Assembly (NCBI RefSeq): GCF_000003815.2
Contig: NC_049986.1
Span: forward strand, 11,113,827-11,177,826
Reading direction: 5' to 3'
Length of the DNA: 64,000 nt
DNA from: Branchiostoma floridae
Lineage: Eukaryota; Chordata; Leptocardii; Amphioxiformes; Branchiostomatidae
Translations under genes and position numbers: made by a program
Shown here: positions 22,301 to 34,520 of the stretch, in pieces
Layout: each line of letters starts with the position of its first letter
How positions within the stretch are numbered: the stretch's first letter is position 1
The notes under the pieces: generated by a model
The model's database searches: none
What the model was told of the DNA's origin: nothing
What the model saw: only the letters and a program-made list of their open reading frames with translations

Positions 22301-25100
22301 ATTTCTTTTTAAAACGATCGGATGTACATGAAGAATCATGCTTTCTTAAGCCGGGTTAACACGTACGTATACATTCAAGTCCGCATGATGTCCGTATGGA
22401 AGTTTTAGCCTCTCCCAGGCTCCACGGGTTGCTGAAAAATAGTAGAAATTGAAGAAATATAGACACATAACATACCAGAGGAGTTAGCTTTCCAAGGAGT
22501 ATGCTTTGCGACCAGCTAACTCCTCTAGCATGTTATAAGGCCCTATTTGTCCATTGTCTATTATTTTTCCAGTGACCTGCAGAACTTGGTATACACTGAG
22601 ACTTCCATACGGACCTCATATGGTCTTGGATATGTACGCACGTGTCAACCCACCTTTAGATGAATTGCAAAATGACCGCAACTTCTCTTCCACAGATACC
22701 AGTATTGTCAGTCAAGTCTTTCTTTCTTTCTTTTTTTCTTTCTTTCTTTCTTTCTTTCTTTGAAACATTAATTTGAAGGTTTATGCAAAATTCTTGGCAT
22801 GTTCGTCTAGGTGCTACCTGGTATGGGCGGTGGCGACAATGGAGGTACCGATCCTGGAACTGATGGTACAGACCCAGGAACAGGAGGGACCTCTAGCGGA
22901 ACTGGAGGGTACAGCATGGACTCTGAAGGTTACGTCTACATCCCCTCTGGGTGTAGGAACCCTGACGCAAGTATGATCCGTCAAAAACCACTTTGTGTGA
23001 GATGCCAGATTGCTTTAAGAATGGCCTTCCATTTATTAGCTTGTGGTTGTTTATAAAATGCCTGTGAATTTAGATGAAGGGCTTGGTTTTGTCCTTCACA
23101 GAATGCAAGGTGCATGTGGCGTTCCATGGATGCAAGCAGGGGAAGTAAGTCTGTGAGAATTTCAGCATCCTCTGTTGTTCATCCTAATTATTGCATGCCA
23201 TTCTATACTGTTAATAGTGATAATTCTCTATCAACATCCATCCCTGTTCGTGTAAACTAACACACTGGCAATTGATCGTCATGTTTTGGAACGAACTGTC
23301 AATTTTTGGCATAAAATGACCGATCGGTGATAATTTGAAGGTATGAAAAAGAGATTAACTTTAAAGGAATCTTATTAGATGCACCTTTGACGAATTTTCC
23401 CCATGATGCTCTTCGTATCACAGGAACGCCATCGGTGACACCTACGCAAGGCACACTGGGTACCTGGAGGTGGGAGAACTGAACAACATCATCATCCTCT
23501 TCCCTCAAGCCGTGCCCGACTACATCAAGGGCAACCCTAACGGCTGCTTCGACTGGTGAGTCATACCAAGGACGTTAACTCACTAAGTCCACCAGAGGCC
23601 AGAAAACATTCCTCTACAGAGCAACAGCACTCTGGAACACTCTCCCTACTGCTACTCGCACAGCCACCTCCACTGCTTCTTTCAAAAGAAAACTGTGGGA
23701 ATGTCTAGGCAACCCTTATGCATGGTAAATTAGTCATACACGTGTATATACAGACCCTGACCTCTCATTGCAAATAATTGTTGTCGATGATATGATGTTA
23801 TATACTCCATTTTAGATGATATGTAAGTTATCCTACACCATGTACATACAAATGTTCTTTCTTTTAATCTGTATTGTTTATGTGTTTTTCAGCAGGGCTA
23901 GCCCTTTGTAATAGCCATAGGCTAGTTGGGCAGCCCTGGCTGTGTGTTCGGTGCAGCCAAACCAATAAATAAATAAATAAATATNNNNNNNNNNNNNNNN
24001 NNNNNNNNNNNNNNNNNNNNNNNNNNNNNNNNNNNNNNNNNNNNNNNNNNNNNNNNNNNNNNNNNNNNNNNNNNNNNNNNNNNNNNNNNNNNNNNNNNNN
24101 NNNNNNNNNNNNNNNNNNNNNNNNNNNNNNNNNNNNNNNNNNNNNNNNNNNNNNNNNNNNNNNNNNNNNNNNNNNNNNNNNNNNNNNNNNNNNNNNNNNN
24201 NNNNNNNNNNNNNNNNNNNNTTGGCAGGCTATCATTGGTTGAACTGATAATTATGATGGACAGCCTTTTGTTTGCCACATGAAACTCGTTTTCGATCTAT
24301 CATGGCCGCCACGTGAGAAATGTGTATATAGAAGCTAGCAGAGCATGTGTAATTAAGTAGGATCGCGATGTTGTTCTATGTTCAAACTTCAAACAAGGGA
24401 GAGAATGGCGTAACCTACAAAACTGCAGAATAAGCCCTCTCACAGATATCAAAATCCCATTTGCAGCGACAGCAATTCTAGGTAATGTGTCAAAGGTAAA
24501 GTCCCCGTAAAAGAAAGAATCCTTGTCTCGACCTTTGTTTTTATTCACCACATAACAATATCCAATCGGGTTTTGTTTTCTTTTAAGGGGACTTTACCTC
24601 TGACATATTACCTAGACATCCTGTCGCCGCACATGTGTTCTGATCTCCGTGAGAGCGCTTATAGCAATCAAACAGAATTTGAGCTGCATTCTTTGCATTT
24701 TGCCTCGTCGCGTTTAAGAAGTGCAGTGGCATGACAGGTGCATTACATTGGTGGACACAAACCAAAGACCTGTATATCAAATTACAAGGACGTTATGAAG
24801 TGGCAAAACTCATATAACGTTAGTTCACTGACATGGAATATACTCTTATTACAGGTGGGGGTACGAAGATGCCAACTATGGTAAGTTAAAAGTTTTTACA
24901 TTTTCAAGTTTACTCATTGTTGTTCGTGTGTTAGAAAAATGCCACCGTAGATATTAGTGAGGCAGTCTGAAAAGCTGAACAAAATCATTCAGATTTTACG
25001 AATTTGTCAGTTTCTGACACATTTTGGTCCATCCGCAGCCACCAAGAGCGGTCACCAAATCTCGGCTGTGTACGCAATGGTTCAGCGCCTGCTGCAGTAA
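19362..25100 (+). CDS. Secreted poly(3-hydroxybutyrate) depolymerase-like esterase
   Basis: Twelve exons: 19362-19419, 19862-19984, 20475-20663, 20948-21039, 21463-21573, 21852-21890, 22059-22283, 22811-22970, 23102-23144, 23424-23555, 24855-24880, 25039-25100. Frames join throughout to give 419 residues. An alternative exon 3/4 junction (20668 to 20959) is also in frame. A signal peptide (residues 1-16, cut before DPLE) indicates secretion. The lipase box GLSAGA has Ser35; Asp118 (RTRDTTV) and His152 (VHGFPT) complete a triad. Their spacing (83 and 34) nearly equals that of the Penicillium funiculosum PHB depolymerase (S39-D121-H155, from memory), a circularly permuted alpha/beta hydrolase. 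Other family blocks are APYWCAQG (61-68), IDDPSNMRGDRVWLF (99-113), CKVHVAFHGCKQG (334-346) and the C-terminal KSGHQISAVY. Residues about 220-312 are a Trp-rich insertion plus a Gly/Thr linker. Real PHB activity is not shown; another polyester or lipid ester is possible. Confidence 0.88.
22353..22658. mobile_element. Foldback/MITE with ~50-bp terminal inverted repeats
   Basis: The left arm starts 'gggttaacacgtacgtata' and reads into 'gtccgtatggaagt'. The right arm is the inverse, 'acttccatacggac' into 'cgcacgtgtcaaccc'. The interior carries 'agtagaaattgaa' and 'gaggagttagct', with its own inverse 'agctaactcctc'. A partial copy lies at 38808-39042. Located in the intron between the 22283 donor and the 22811 acceptor of the PHB-depolymerase-like gene. 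Confidence 0.75.
22717..22762. repeat. (TTTC)n microsatellite
   Basis: A run of 'tttctttctttc' interrupted by a longer T stretch, intronic in the PHB-depolymerase-like gene. Confidence 0.9.
23579..23984 (+). mobile_element. 5'-truncated non-LTR retrotransposon (CR1/L2-like) 3' end
   Basis: An open frame from 23579 to a stop at 23726 encodes a C-terminal reverse-transcriptase-type segment (FLYRATALWNTLPTATRTA, then ASFKRKLW), typical of the end of CR1/L2-clade ORF2. A 3' UTR follows, ending in an (AATA)n tail at 23965-23984 where the assembly gap begins. It lies in the intron before the last two exons of the PHB-depolymerase-like gene. The clade assignment is from memory of the family's terminal motif. 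Confidence 0.7.
23985..24220. other. Assembly gap (236 N)
   Basis: A run of N. It begins exactly after a simple-repeat tail, so a repeat-induced assembly break is likely. Open frames crossing it are meaningless. Confidence 0.99.
24431..24665. mobile_element. Imperfect long inverted repeat (foldback/MITE)
   Basis: The core arms 'ctaggtaatgtgtcaaagg...aaagtcccc' (24478-24508) and 'ggggactttacc...atattacctag' (24588-24615) are inverted. The similarity extends outward through 'gcagcgacag' and 'ataagccctctcac' to arms of about 80-100 bp. No coding capacity; intronic in the PHB-depolymerase-like gene. Confidence 0.7.
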
Positions 25101-28100
25101 GAGTCAAGATCGCTAGACGGCGCATCGCAACGGTCTGGCTTACCAAGCAAACGAATAAAGCGTCTGGTCCATGCAATGATGAAGACCTTTTCTCTGATCA
25201 AGGCATTTGTCATCCTTCCTGATACAATGTGTTCAGACTGATAGCTCTACTACCATTCTCATTAAGATAAGCGAATTCTTTCTAAGATCACAGAAACACA
25301 CAAAAACTATAAAAAGGACAGAATACCCGGTGGACCAAAAGAAAACTATATTTCACGTAGCACCATTTTTCTAAGTCCAACAAAAAAAGGGTCCAGCTAA
25401 AACCACACTTCTAAACAAGCCACACACGTGACTACAGGTATTTGTCAGCATTTACTGCATCAAAATCAAACCAAACTGGATTTGTATGTACATTCTTTCC
25501 TGGATATTCATACATTTTAGCACCGTATTCTTGCAACACACGTCATTTAATTACACAATTTAACACGCATTTATCAGGCTTTGTGTGTGTACTGTGGTAT
25601 GAATATATGCCTGGTACATTCTCGAATTCTTAAAAATAAAACTACAGGCCTATAGACAAATTCATTAGCATATCAATGACAACTACTGTGCCCTTCGAAT
25701 CATTGAGAGCTTTTTACATAGACAGGTCGTATGGCACCTTGGGAAGTGGTATATTTCATGGATAAGAAAACGGCATACTCTATACACTTATAAATACTGC
25801 AATAAAAAAATTAAATAGTTCACAGTCTTTGAAACATTGTGTATCTGAAAAAGTCTTGAAACAAAAGTCAAAATTCAAATCATTCATATTGCATTCGATG
25901 TACACTTTCTAAAGCCTATGTATGAGTATTAGTAAATACTGTATCCTGCAATTTCCAACTGTATGACGATGTATTTTGATTATATAAGTCACAGACACTA
26001 CTACAGAAATCATATTGTGCGAAGTTCAAATTCGACATTTTTCCATTTGTGTAAAGTTTGGAGCCATTCACGGTATTTTTGTACCAAGTAGGCTTAACTT
26101 CAACAAAATTCTACATAACAATATTGCACAGACACAGCCTTAATAACAGCTTGCATTGTCAATACCAGCAAGCAAATTCATCTAAAGTAATGGTTAAAAT
26201 CATGATAATTGAAAGCAAATTTGTCACGGTAGTTAAGGACATATTGTGATGGGTAACGTTACATATAGGTACAAATTTAGATACACATGTTTCCACAATG
26301 AGTACCAGTTCCATGATGAATAAATACATTTGAAATAAATAAATCAACAAACAAACATACGTTATGATTTATCTATATTGCTTCTAGCCCCAATCGACAT
26401 CTTGACTAAACTGAGTCATATGCATGCAAAGCCTTTCTATACAAGTTGCAAGTTCAAATATCGACAATCACTACCATAAAACTAGTAAACCATATGGGCT
26501 CACTGCAATGTGATTTCTTAGAAGTCAATTCAAGGACATTTTCATCACGCTCCTTGTTCCAATCGCCATGCTGTGATAAGTTAGGATGTTATGACCCAAA
26601 TGGCGTCGCTTAATGTGGACGATTCATGCATCAAAACAACATTGATCGCTGAGCATAATGGAACTACGATAGTTCTTTCTGTTTCACGTCATTTGTAACA
26701 TCTACAGTCAGATGGTGACCCGCAATTACGTCAAGCACACGTCATCTGGATGTCATCAGATTGTGCAAAGGGATGGTTCGTTGCTAAGTGTCAGAGGGGA
26801 TGACCATGCGTGCGGGGATGGTCCAATGTTAAGCGTCAGAGAATATGGAGGCACCCATCGAGATTAGAAGCAAGAGTATTGCGTCATTCTTCAGCTGGAG
26901 GGCCAACAGGCGCATATGGATGTGGTCGCTGTACTACTTGAACTCTATTCTAAACCATCATTTGTAAAGAAATATAACAATAGGTAGCATTATCAAAGAT
27001 CTAGACTATTGTCTCGTTTCTTACAAAACATATCCCAAACATCCGCTTGATTCACAATACAGATATACAGTTCTCGAAAACTCTACCCAACTCAGTTCAA
27101 TCACTGCCTGTTCGAGTACTGTAGATTATTCTTGACTATTAAATAATATGTTATTGCATCCTGCATTTGCGTAGCAATGGCTTTAGGGACAATTTGACAC
27201 ATTGAGCACAGACAAAACACTACCAGTGGGCAACACACTACCAGGTTCCTCCTATCAATGACAATGACAATCACAATGCCGTTTTAAACTACCTGTGTCA
27301 AATACGGCACATTGTGAACAACAATGTCTTAACCGCGTACACAAGGCATTGTGATATCTTTAAGGCAAGTTAGTCGGGCACATGAAAGCAAGAATACAGT
27401 TCTTCGTTACATCATGGACTACATCAATCCATTTTCCTCTGTATTCCGACAATGCGCTAAAACCTGAGAAAGGGGATATTTTGGTGAGTCTTGTTTTAGT
27501 TTGGGTCGAGTATGGAAGCACACAAAAACTTACAGATAGTGCCCTCCTTTCCTCGTACAATTCTGAGACACTGCATCAACAAGTAAAATAAATAAGTATT
27601 CCTCACCGAGGTTTGTTGCATCAAAGACGTTGCATATAATACGTTGCAAATCAGAGTTAACACTGATGATAATTCATATTTGCACACCATTCAGAGTATT
27701 TGTACATTCTTCAGAGTCAGTATATTTTCAGGTAACACTCCTATTGAGAGCGTAAGAATGTACAACATATGGCCATGCTAGCACGATCCATTTCATCAAT
27801 TCATAATATAACAGCCTTTTCTTGAGATGTCCGCCATGTTTTGTTCTGGCCATGCCGGATGTTGATTTTCCCACAATGCCTGCTGCCTCCGGTTTTAAAA
27901 AGCCGGTAGGGTACTCAGAACGTACCCTTATATATTTCGGGGTTTACCCACATCATTTGATTTGTAAGGTGACAGAATTGCAACAAAGTTGCCTCAAATT
28001 GAGATTTGAATGTTTTGCGTACAAGATTCATGTAAAGCTGGTTCTTGGGGTGAGAAGATTTGCATAGTCCGGGACTTCACTTTTACAGACGTAGCTGATG

Positions 28101-28223
28101 TTACAAATCAGTTTCTTCGTCTAAATTTTCTTCTGAATCTTCGATAATGGACTCGAGAGTGGGTGGGGCAGGCAATCCCCGGGCACTGGCAGCGGCGAGA
28201 CCGGCATGGCCGAACAGCTGGCG
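25101..28223. other. Intergenic between two convergent genes
   Basis: After the PHB-depolymerase-like stop and poly(A) signal the DNA is AT-rich and unique in the window. It should contain the 3' UTR of FAM78 (minus strand), though I could not fix its poly(A) site. No further coding exon, RNA gene or matched repeat seen. Confidence 0.4.
25154..25159 (+). terminator. Polyadenylation signal AATAAA for the PHB-depolymerase-like gene
   Basis: Canonical hexamer 54 bp after the TAA stop at 25098-25100. Confidence 0.5.
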
Positions 28224-28755
28224 TCATCGCTGCGCCTTGGGAGGCACGACCACGACAGGCGGGCCCTTCTGCGGCCTCCACACCAGCATCTGCGCGTCAT
28301 TCGCGTTCGGTTTCCTCAGCGCCGTCTCCGGGATCGGCTGGTTGTTTGTCAGAATGTACGGTTGCTCTTGTTTTCCCGTGCCGATCAGACGGGCCCGCTT
28401 GCCAGCGTCCTCTAGCGGTTCCACCTCGATCTGCAGCCTCATTCTCCACTTGATAGTCCTAAGCGGACGCACCTCTCCCGAGTCCAGATTCATAACAGCC
28501 AACCAAGTGGTGAAGCCCTGGTCACGTGTTATCCGGGTCAAATGTGGGAAGTTACCACTGCTGACGGGGGTGTCCCACGTCACGGAGGGGTAGAAATTGT
28601 CGTTCATACTGAGTTCTACCTTCAGCGGACTGTGCGTGGGACCTTCCACTACGGCCACCTCCGTGGTAGCGCCGTACCAGGGATACAGCACTCCATCAGA
28701 ATCACTGATCATCTTGTACTCCCCTGTCTTCAGAGATGGTATCTCCCAACTGGAA
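28224..28755 (-). CDS. FAM78: FAM78 protein, exon 2 (C-terminal two thirds)
   Basis: On the minus strand an acceptor 'tttttctgcag' precedes codons for SSWEIPSLKTGEYKMISDSD, continuing through YPWYGATTEV, MNDNFYPSVTW, TRITRDQGFTTWL, TIKWRMR and KPNANDAQMLVWRPQKGPP to the stop at 28224-28226. These blocks match vertebrate FAM78A/B as I remember them along their whole length. Joined to exon 1 (48458-48190) the split codon AC|T keeps the frame and the protein has 266 residues, close to the vertebrate length of about 260-285. FAM78 proteins have no established biochemical function; no membrane span or enzymatic motif is visible. Confidence 0.92.
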
Positions 28756-29739
28756 CTGCAGAAAAACACAAAAAGGTGTTTTTACATGTTAAAATATATC
28801 TAAAAAAAATACAAGGTAACTAAAACACTCAGTATAGTCGTTATTCTTTCCCACAGTAGACTAAATGAAAGTCGCAGATGTTATGACGGATCAGCAGTAG
28901 TAATAGGAGCGCCATGCACAGCTGACAAATATCGCCATTGTGTAAATGAGTAACCGTATATTTTCCCGCGCGAATGAACATATTGGTTTTCCGTGTAGTT
29001 TACGCACGGGCGGAGTCGGCCGCCTCTTCACCAATAAAACACTTTTTTATCGTCTGAAGCTCTTTCTTGAAAAAAATTCTTGAGTTGGGAATCCAAAAGA
29101 GAGAGAAAGGCTTCAAAATGACCTGTCATGTTGCTGACATCCTTTTAGGCATGGATGTATCTTCGTAAAAAGTGTCCCGTCGCGATTCTTGCGGCCTGTC
29201 TGCCTACGTAACACCCACGTACAGAGTCTGACTCGATCTCTGTCAAGTCAATTAGACTCAAGGTTTGACGCACAAGCGTCTGAGATAGTGCTCTAAGAGT
29301 AGGCTTGAGAAATACCCGCGGCGAACGGATAGGCATTCAAACGGGGCGCTTATGTTGTCCGTCAGACAAGAGGCATTGCAAGCTGTCTTTGATAAGATAA
29401 GAACAATTTGAGGCAAGTTTCAGAGCGTATATCCTTGGGCCTTATGTTATGAGAGCCCGCTGTCATCATTTATTTCTCCTCATTGTTAGAAATAGCCCCT
29501 TTTCGCATGTCTCTACAGTACCTGTCCTTGGTGCTGAAATGGATTGTTATGTACTTCTCTTGACGCAGCCCTGTGTTTTTACACACATAAATCAATTCAA
29601 AGAGCGTACCATAGAACTAATTTAAATAACAGAAATAACAGAAATAATCTTCAACCCGATTTTGGCGCTTTGGGTTAAGAGGGAAATAGGAACAGATAGC
29701 TTCCATTGAACACGTTTCATGTTACTGGAATATCGGCTG
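28756..29739. other. FAM78 intron, left part
   Basis: Non-coding AT-rich sequence with no matched repeat; short open frames lack splice support. Confidence 0.4.
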
Positions 29740-30770
29740 TTCTGTCACTACGTTCCAATGTTTATGTCTCGTGTGATTTCACCACTTGTGGTGGCATAAT
29801 TTTAGAGGACCATATGTTTGTGTGAAACACGCCCTATTTCATTCCGCCACATATCAGTGCGTTATCCAATAGTTATGTGCCGTTTGATTTCATCACTTGT
29901 TGTGGTGTGATTGTACAGAAACGTATGTTTGCGTGAAAACATCGCACGCTCAGCTTCATTCCGCCACATATCACTGCGTTATCAAATGTAATGTGTTGTG
30001 AGATTTCACCACTTGTCATGATGTGGTTGTACAGGATCGTGTTTTTTTGTGTGAAAACTTCGCACGCTCTGTGTTCCATTCTTCTACCTGTTGCTGCGTT
30101 ATCCAATGTTTATGTGTCTTGCGTTTTTACCACTTGTCGTGGCGTGATTGTACAGGATGTTATGCTCGTGTGAAAACATCGCATGCTCTGTTTCATTCCA
30201 CCACATGTGACTGCGCTATTCAATGGTTATGTGTGGTTGTGATTCTGTCGTGGCGTGGTTGTACGTATACAGGATCTTGTGTTTGTGTGAAAACACTCTG
30301 TTTCATTCCGTCATAAATCGCTGTACTATCCAATTGTTATTTGTCGTGGCGTGATTGTACAGGATCGTGTGTTTGTGTGCAAACACTCCGTTTCATTCCG
30401 TCACACATCGCTGCGCTATTCAATGGTTTAAATGTGTCGTGACGATTTTGTCGTGGCGTGGTTATACAGGATTGTATGTCTGTGTGAAATCATCGCACGC
30501 GCTGTTTCATTCCGCCACATATCACTGCGTTATCCAATGTTTATATATGTCTCGTTTGATTTCACTACTTGTCGTGGCGTGATTGTACAGGACCGTGTTT
30601 GTGTGCAAACATGGTACGCTCCGTTTCAATCCACCACATGTGACTGTGCTATCCAATGGTTATGTGTGGTTGTGATTCTGTCGTGGCGTGGTTGTACGGA
30701 TACAGGATCTTGTGTTTGTGTGAAAACATCGAACGCTCCGTTTCATTCCGATACACATCGTTACGCTGAT
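29740..30770. repeat. Minisatellite, ~9 units of about 89-120 bp
   Basis: Unit markers 'ccaatgtttatgtgtc'/'tcaatggttatgtgtg' occur near 29755, 29866, 29984, 30104, 30220, 30330, 30419, 30534 and 30652. Each is followed by 'acttgtcgtggcgtgattgt', 'acaggatcgtgt', 'gtgtgaaaacatcgcacgct' and 'ttcattccgccacatatcac'. Some units lack the 'atttcaccacttg' segment, which gives the shorter spacing. The many overlapping open frames at 29.9-30.9 kb are products of this array. Confidence 0.88.
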
Positions 30771-32259
30771 AGCGTTTTCCCACTTCCGGAGTTAATGTCC
30801 CGGATATTTGGGTCGTTCCCGCGGATTTGGCCGTGCTTACCGAGCCCGCAGAGCAATTACCGCCACATTGTTTCCTGTTAGAAGGCGTCTGTTCGTATCG
30901 ATTCTATTTCCCCACGCGGCCACGCATAATACCTCCTCCTAATGTACAACAAACCAAATTCAATTCTCTCAGGAAATATCTGCAAACACTCAGCTTTTCA
31001 TTCGCAGTTACGTACAGAGACACATATTTTTTCAATATAATCTTACGACGGCCTTGTTAAATGATGCGGAATATTACAGACAATTTCAGGGCACTAACTT
31101 ACATGTCTTCAAGTTTAGTTTGCTCCACGTTATATCATGTCGTAAACAAGACGACCCACAATATGGGGATATTTTATACTATTAGGGTTACAAAAGTCTG
31201 TTCAAGTATTTTGACTCCATTTTGGCTGACATTCTCAAACGAAAACAAAACTTTATCAGAAAATTACAGGATATTTTCAGTCAGCGTGTTTTAATACTCT
31301 TCACTACTTTGCAGCTTAAACTGCATTGATTAAGTATGCATTGATTATTTCCTGTATGTCGACAGCCACCTAATAACAACCGTGGTTTCTTCATTATCAC
31401 TAATATCTTTTTAATGAAGAAACGAGGAATGAAGCAATACCTGATGATAGGTTCGTATGAAAACATTCGCTCATTAATGCTGGAGAGCCCTCGGGACTTC
31501 CTGATTTTAATACGTTACATTTCAGACACAACACTGCAAGAAATCTAATTCTTTCACCACGCTTGAACCCCATCTTTTTTGGCTGTCCCTGGCCTGGGGG
31601 TGGGGGGTTGGCTCATTCGGCCCCCTCACAATTTCGCAACGGCTTACTGTACGATCATTAACTTTGCAGGGGGTGATGTGCTCGTTAAGTTTTATATTTC
31701 CTGAAATTTAGACATCATTATGACTTAATATGACGTAATCATAACTAAAGATGCATTTTTGTCTGCCTTTATGCGCGCATTACAATTACAGATGCTTACG
31801 TATGCTTACAGATCAAACTTCGTGTAGTGCAAGACATTTATCATTGTCGATTCAAATGAAACTCTTAAAAGTCACCACTGTGTAGATTACCTGTATGCGG
31901 ATGATACGTCGGTCTGCCGAAACGTATCAAAATGTCAAATCCCTATTCATTACACCAACCCTAACTTATTCTCCACGGACGCCAACAATTCGATGAAAGA
32001 CGGAAAGCATCTGTGACACCACCATGGGACCCATGGACTTAATGATTGCATCAGGAATCGTTAGCATGTTTCCTGAAAACCCTTAATGAACAATACGTCC
32101 CTGACTAGATAGTCAGAACTTAAAGGTGATCCATCTTTACTGTCTACCTTTGACGGATATCAGAATCGACTTATACATGTACAAACACTGAAACTCAAGT
32201 AGCAAGGCCTGCCGTTCCTACAAATATCACAATACAATGGGTGTGCTATGCTATATTAA
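30771..32259. other. FAM78 intron, nothing recognised
   Basis: AT-rich, no matched repeat or exon. A short G-rich stretch near 31593-31607. Confidence 0.4.
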
Positions 32260-32679
32260 GGCCACATGGACTTAATTTTTTGGATGACATCCGCGCGCGC
32301 ATTGGTTTTCGCCTGTTCTTAAAAAAAGCTGTAGAACTTGTGACCCAATAGCATCCCTGGTCAATCAGACTTTTATGCTTGCCAGATTATCTGCTCCCCA
32401 TGGTAATGCGGGTATTATGGTCAGGGCATGGTACCTTGTTCCCGTCCTTAAACAAAGCAACAAAACACTATTAAAATGGCGACGATTGTCTAGTATAGTC
32501 TTACTAGAGGTGAACACAAGACAAAACCAAGCCTGGGAAAGAATGGACTGAATGTTAAGTCCTGTGGTTTAGCATCATTGTACTGTGCTTTGCTGGATTT
32601 TCTCTCTTTTTTTTTGCCATCGCGCATTAGTTTCGGGGTCTCGTGAGGATGTCATCCATAAAATGAAGTCAATGTAGCC
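32260..32679 (+). mobile_element. Harbinger-type MITE, copy 2
   Basis: The left end 'ggccacatggacttaattt' is preceded by TAA. The right end 'ggatgtcatccataaaatga...aatgtagcc' is followed by TAA (32680-32682). The interior shares 'gatgacatccgcgcgcgcat', 'aaaatggcgacgattgtct' and 'ggtgaacacaagacaaaacc' with the copies at 34521 (inverted) and 61964. Confidence 0.82.
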
Positions 32680-32682
32680 TAA

Positions 32683-34520
32683 GTAGTACATGCATTAGCA
32701 TAGTACATTTCCGTACAGTGTAAGTTTAGACGCATGTATCATCTAGACCATCCACCTCCAGTACGTTATACATATTGAAACGAAATTACAAGGAAACGCA
32801 GTTACGCAGAATTGCCGCATTTGTCATTTCCTGAACGCTTCTTTGCTGCCGCTTCACTACAAAGTAGCGGAGGCGGAAGATGTACCGGCGAGGGGCATTA
32901 GACTTCATAAGGTGCAGTCGTTTCACGCCGGTGATATATGTGTGGTATTAGTGGTGTACGGTGTGAGATAGAATTACCTCTGTGTGAGTTACTGTGTTGA
33001 TAGTGTGCCTTGAGTTACTTAAACGATTGAGCGTTTTATGTTAACGTTATTGGTATATTTTATGACGCGGAGGGAGATATGTATAGTAGCATTTTATGTT
33101 ATGTTATTAGATTAATAATAACTGTAGGAGTGGCAAACTATCGTAAAAAAATTGGATATTTTCTGAACAGCTACTTGGCGACAGAACGCACATGGTCAAT
33201 GTGTCGTTAGCAAACCTCGCTTTGTGATTTTTCTATTTCATTTTGTTTCACTTTATCGTTCATTGCGTATGAATAAAATTGTCTAGACACGGCATTCTAA
33301 ATCAATATCATTCTTCATAAATGGCACTTTATTCTATATAAAAAGGAAATGCTTTCTTGTCTATCTTTATTACAATAGAAGATCTATTATACGAGCTCTA
33401 GGTTCAGGTAACTTTAAAACTTACGCAAGAGTTTCCCTAAACTTAATAGACTCTTACTCAAGAGGGTCGTGTAGAGTTGAACACGTAGTTGTTAGGAAGT
33501 TAGATTTAGCTCTGAGTTCTCGATCGTTCCCCAGATAGAACACTTCAGACCTTAACACGGCCTGATAGACTCCCCAGGATTTCGCACAAATGCCAAATCA
33601 CGATTTCCATCAACTCAGAAGATTACCACTTGTCAAAGCTGGGTATTTTTCATCCGTTAGGAATACATTAACGGTGCCAGCAGGACGCGTTGATATGCGC
33701 AGGCAAATTTTCCATAATCCGAGGGCTCAAATTGGGTCAACTCAAAATCCATTACCAATCTGGGTGGCAAGTCACAGGCTGGGGAGCCGGTAACGAGCAC
33801 TTCAGGAAGGGACCGTATCAAATTCTCCGCGATTCTCAGTAAACAGAAATCATCTTTTAGCATTACAGGTGGAGAAAGGAGTTTGCAACTTGCCCGGCCC
33901 AAGATATCACATTAGATAACAGATCGTCTAAGCCACTAGAAATTTTTGATAAAGACATATTTTCCGTCGAGGTTTTTCATTTTTTCATGAAATACGTTTA
34001 GATCTTTCCGTCATATCAATATATAGATTATTTCCAAATATTTTTGTCCCCAAAGATTACCTTTTCAAAGATTTAAATACGTTGGGTTCCATAATACGTT
34101 GGAACACACACACACGCAAGCATCCCTACCATCATTACAGTTAACATTGTTAATGAAATTGTATTTGTTATAATCACAAATTATCAACTCAGGCCTGATT
34201 CTGAGATTGACATCACCCGTCCATGTACCTACCTACGTGAAACTGACGGGGATTTGCGCCTTTATCCTTCCTATAACTCCCATCCGGAGAAAACTCAATA
34301 TTTCCTGAGACCTTCAACTCCGTCGTTATCCGCTTGTCGGACACGATTTTGTATAGCAGGTAAACCCTTCCTTAGGGGAACTGTAATCTCAGTTTGGCAA
34401 GGGGAACGGCTCCTGGTCGATAGTTATCACGGACAAGTCTATCGAGTTGTTACCTGAGGCTAGGTGGGTATGGTTAATGCCCATTCGTGCGTGGGAGTGG
34501 GCGGGGGTAGGTAAGAGTAA
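32683..34520. other. FAM78 intron between two MITE copies
   Basis: No exon or matched repeat. A short (CA) tract lies near 34110. Flanked by MITE copies in opposite orientation about 2.3 kb apart, so the interval sits between inverted repeats. Confidence 0.4.

Noticed and set aside
22698..22712. Possible tiny extra exon (after 'cttccacag') in the PHB-depolymerase-like gene
   Set aside because: A good acceptor is present but no convincing donor follows, and exons 22059-22283 and 22811-22970 join in frame without it.
19362..25100. PHB-depolymerase-like gene as bacterial contamination
   Set aside because: Twelve exons with GT-AG junctions, animal-type repeats in its introns and an AATAAA signal show it is part of the host genome.
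28147..28593. Plus-strand frames overlapping FAM78 exon 2
   Set aside because: Antisense by-products of the GC-rich, clearly recognisable minus-strand exon.
29740..30770. Possible CRISPR-like regular array
   Set aside because: Units are 89-120 bp with similarity along the whole unit and no short-repeat/unique-spacer structure; the context is a eukaryotic intron.
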